DNA of 17,236 bases, from contig NWUY0300096294.1 in the NCBI GenBank assembly GCA_004151065.3, forward strand, positions 1 through 17,236, read 5' to 3'. A program made the position numbers and the translations under genes. Under the pieces are notes generated by a model. The model saw nothing but the letters and a program-made list of their open reading frames with translations, made no database searches and was not told the origin of the DNA. The stretch's first letter is position 1, and each line of letters opens with the position of its first letter. Origin of the DNA: Larix sibirica. Taxonomy: Eukaryota > Streptophyta > Pinopsida > Pinales > Pinaceae. This document shows positions 17,067-17,236 of this stretch, one piece after another.

Positions 17067-17236
17067 AGGTACCCTTTTTCCCTTGACCAAGAAGACTGTG
17101 CCGAAGAAGTCTTAGTTAGTCAATACAGACAGTCATCCCCTGAAACCAAACAAACCTTGATGACTAGTTATCTGAAACTTGACCTTGCCATTGATAAAAC
17201 CCCCTATCCACTAGACATTAATTTCTTTGATGAAAA
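17067..17236 (+). CDS. partial open frame running off the window, candidate exon
   Basis: After a TAG at 17064-17066, which doubles as a possible splice acceptor, the frame stays open for 56 codons to the window end. The product (YPFSLDQEDCAEEVLV, SPETKQTLMTSYLKLD, PYPLDINFFDE) has balanced, protein-like composition rather than the Ile/Leu/Asn bias of AT-rich noise. It is unrecognised. It lies on the same strand as the candidate promoter and first exon, so it may be a later exon of that gene. Confidence 0.35.

Overview
The window looks like nuclear DNA of a seed plant. The reasons are two degraded Ty3/gypsy LTR retrotransposons of plant type, AT-rich spacers, strong CpG depletion, and a plant-like promoter block with G-boxes near the right end. 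A conifer or other large gymnosperm genome would fit the old, heavily mutated elements, but that is an inference. There are no bacterial operons, RNA genes or CRISPR arrays.

Layout: 1-1948 is AT-rich flank with simple repeats and one weak candidate for a spliced minus-strand gene. About 1949-12871 is one old plus-strand Ty3/gypsy element. Its parts in order are: a 44-bp remnant of the 5' LTR; a decayed primer-binding site resembling the tRNA-Asp type; an N-terminal gag extension; gag with three zinc-knuckle positions; protease; reverse transcriptase; RNase H; integrase; a 0.7-kb non-coding gap; a roughly 2.6-kb accessory reading frame in sense orientation; a short G-rich tract; and a 677-bp 3' LTR with a TATA box and TGTTGG...CCAACA ends. 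All its genes are dead: they carry many stops, several frameshifts and lost catalytic residues. 12872-13628 has no recognisable gene. 13629 to about 15100 is the 3' part of a second, different Ty3/gypsy pol on the minus strand (RNase H/integrase linker plus integrase), truncated upstream.

15100-16200 is unrecognised but contains the longest uninterrupted frame in the window (208 codons, minus). 16200-17236 is different in character: CpG is retained, a short motif recurs five times, three CACGTG boxes surround a TATA box, and plus-strand open frames follow, one of them running off the end. This looks like the 5' end of a host gene that continues beyond the window.

The two most notable points are the downstream accessory frame of the first element, and the way it decayed. 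Nearly all premature stops are TAG at positions that look like former CAG codons, while CAA codons largely survive. That is the pattern expected from cytosine methylation in the CAG (CHG) context.
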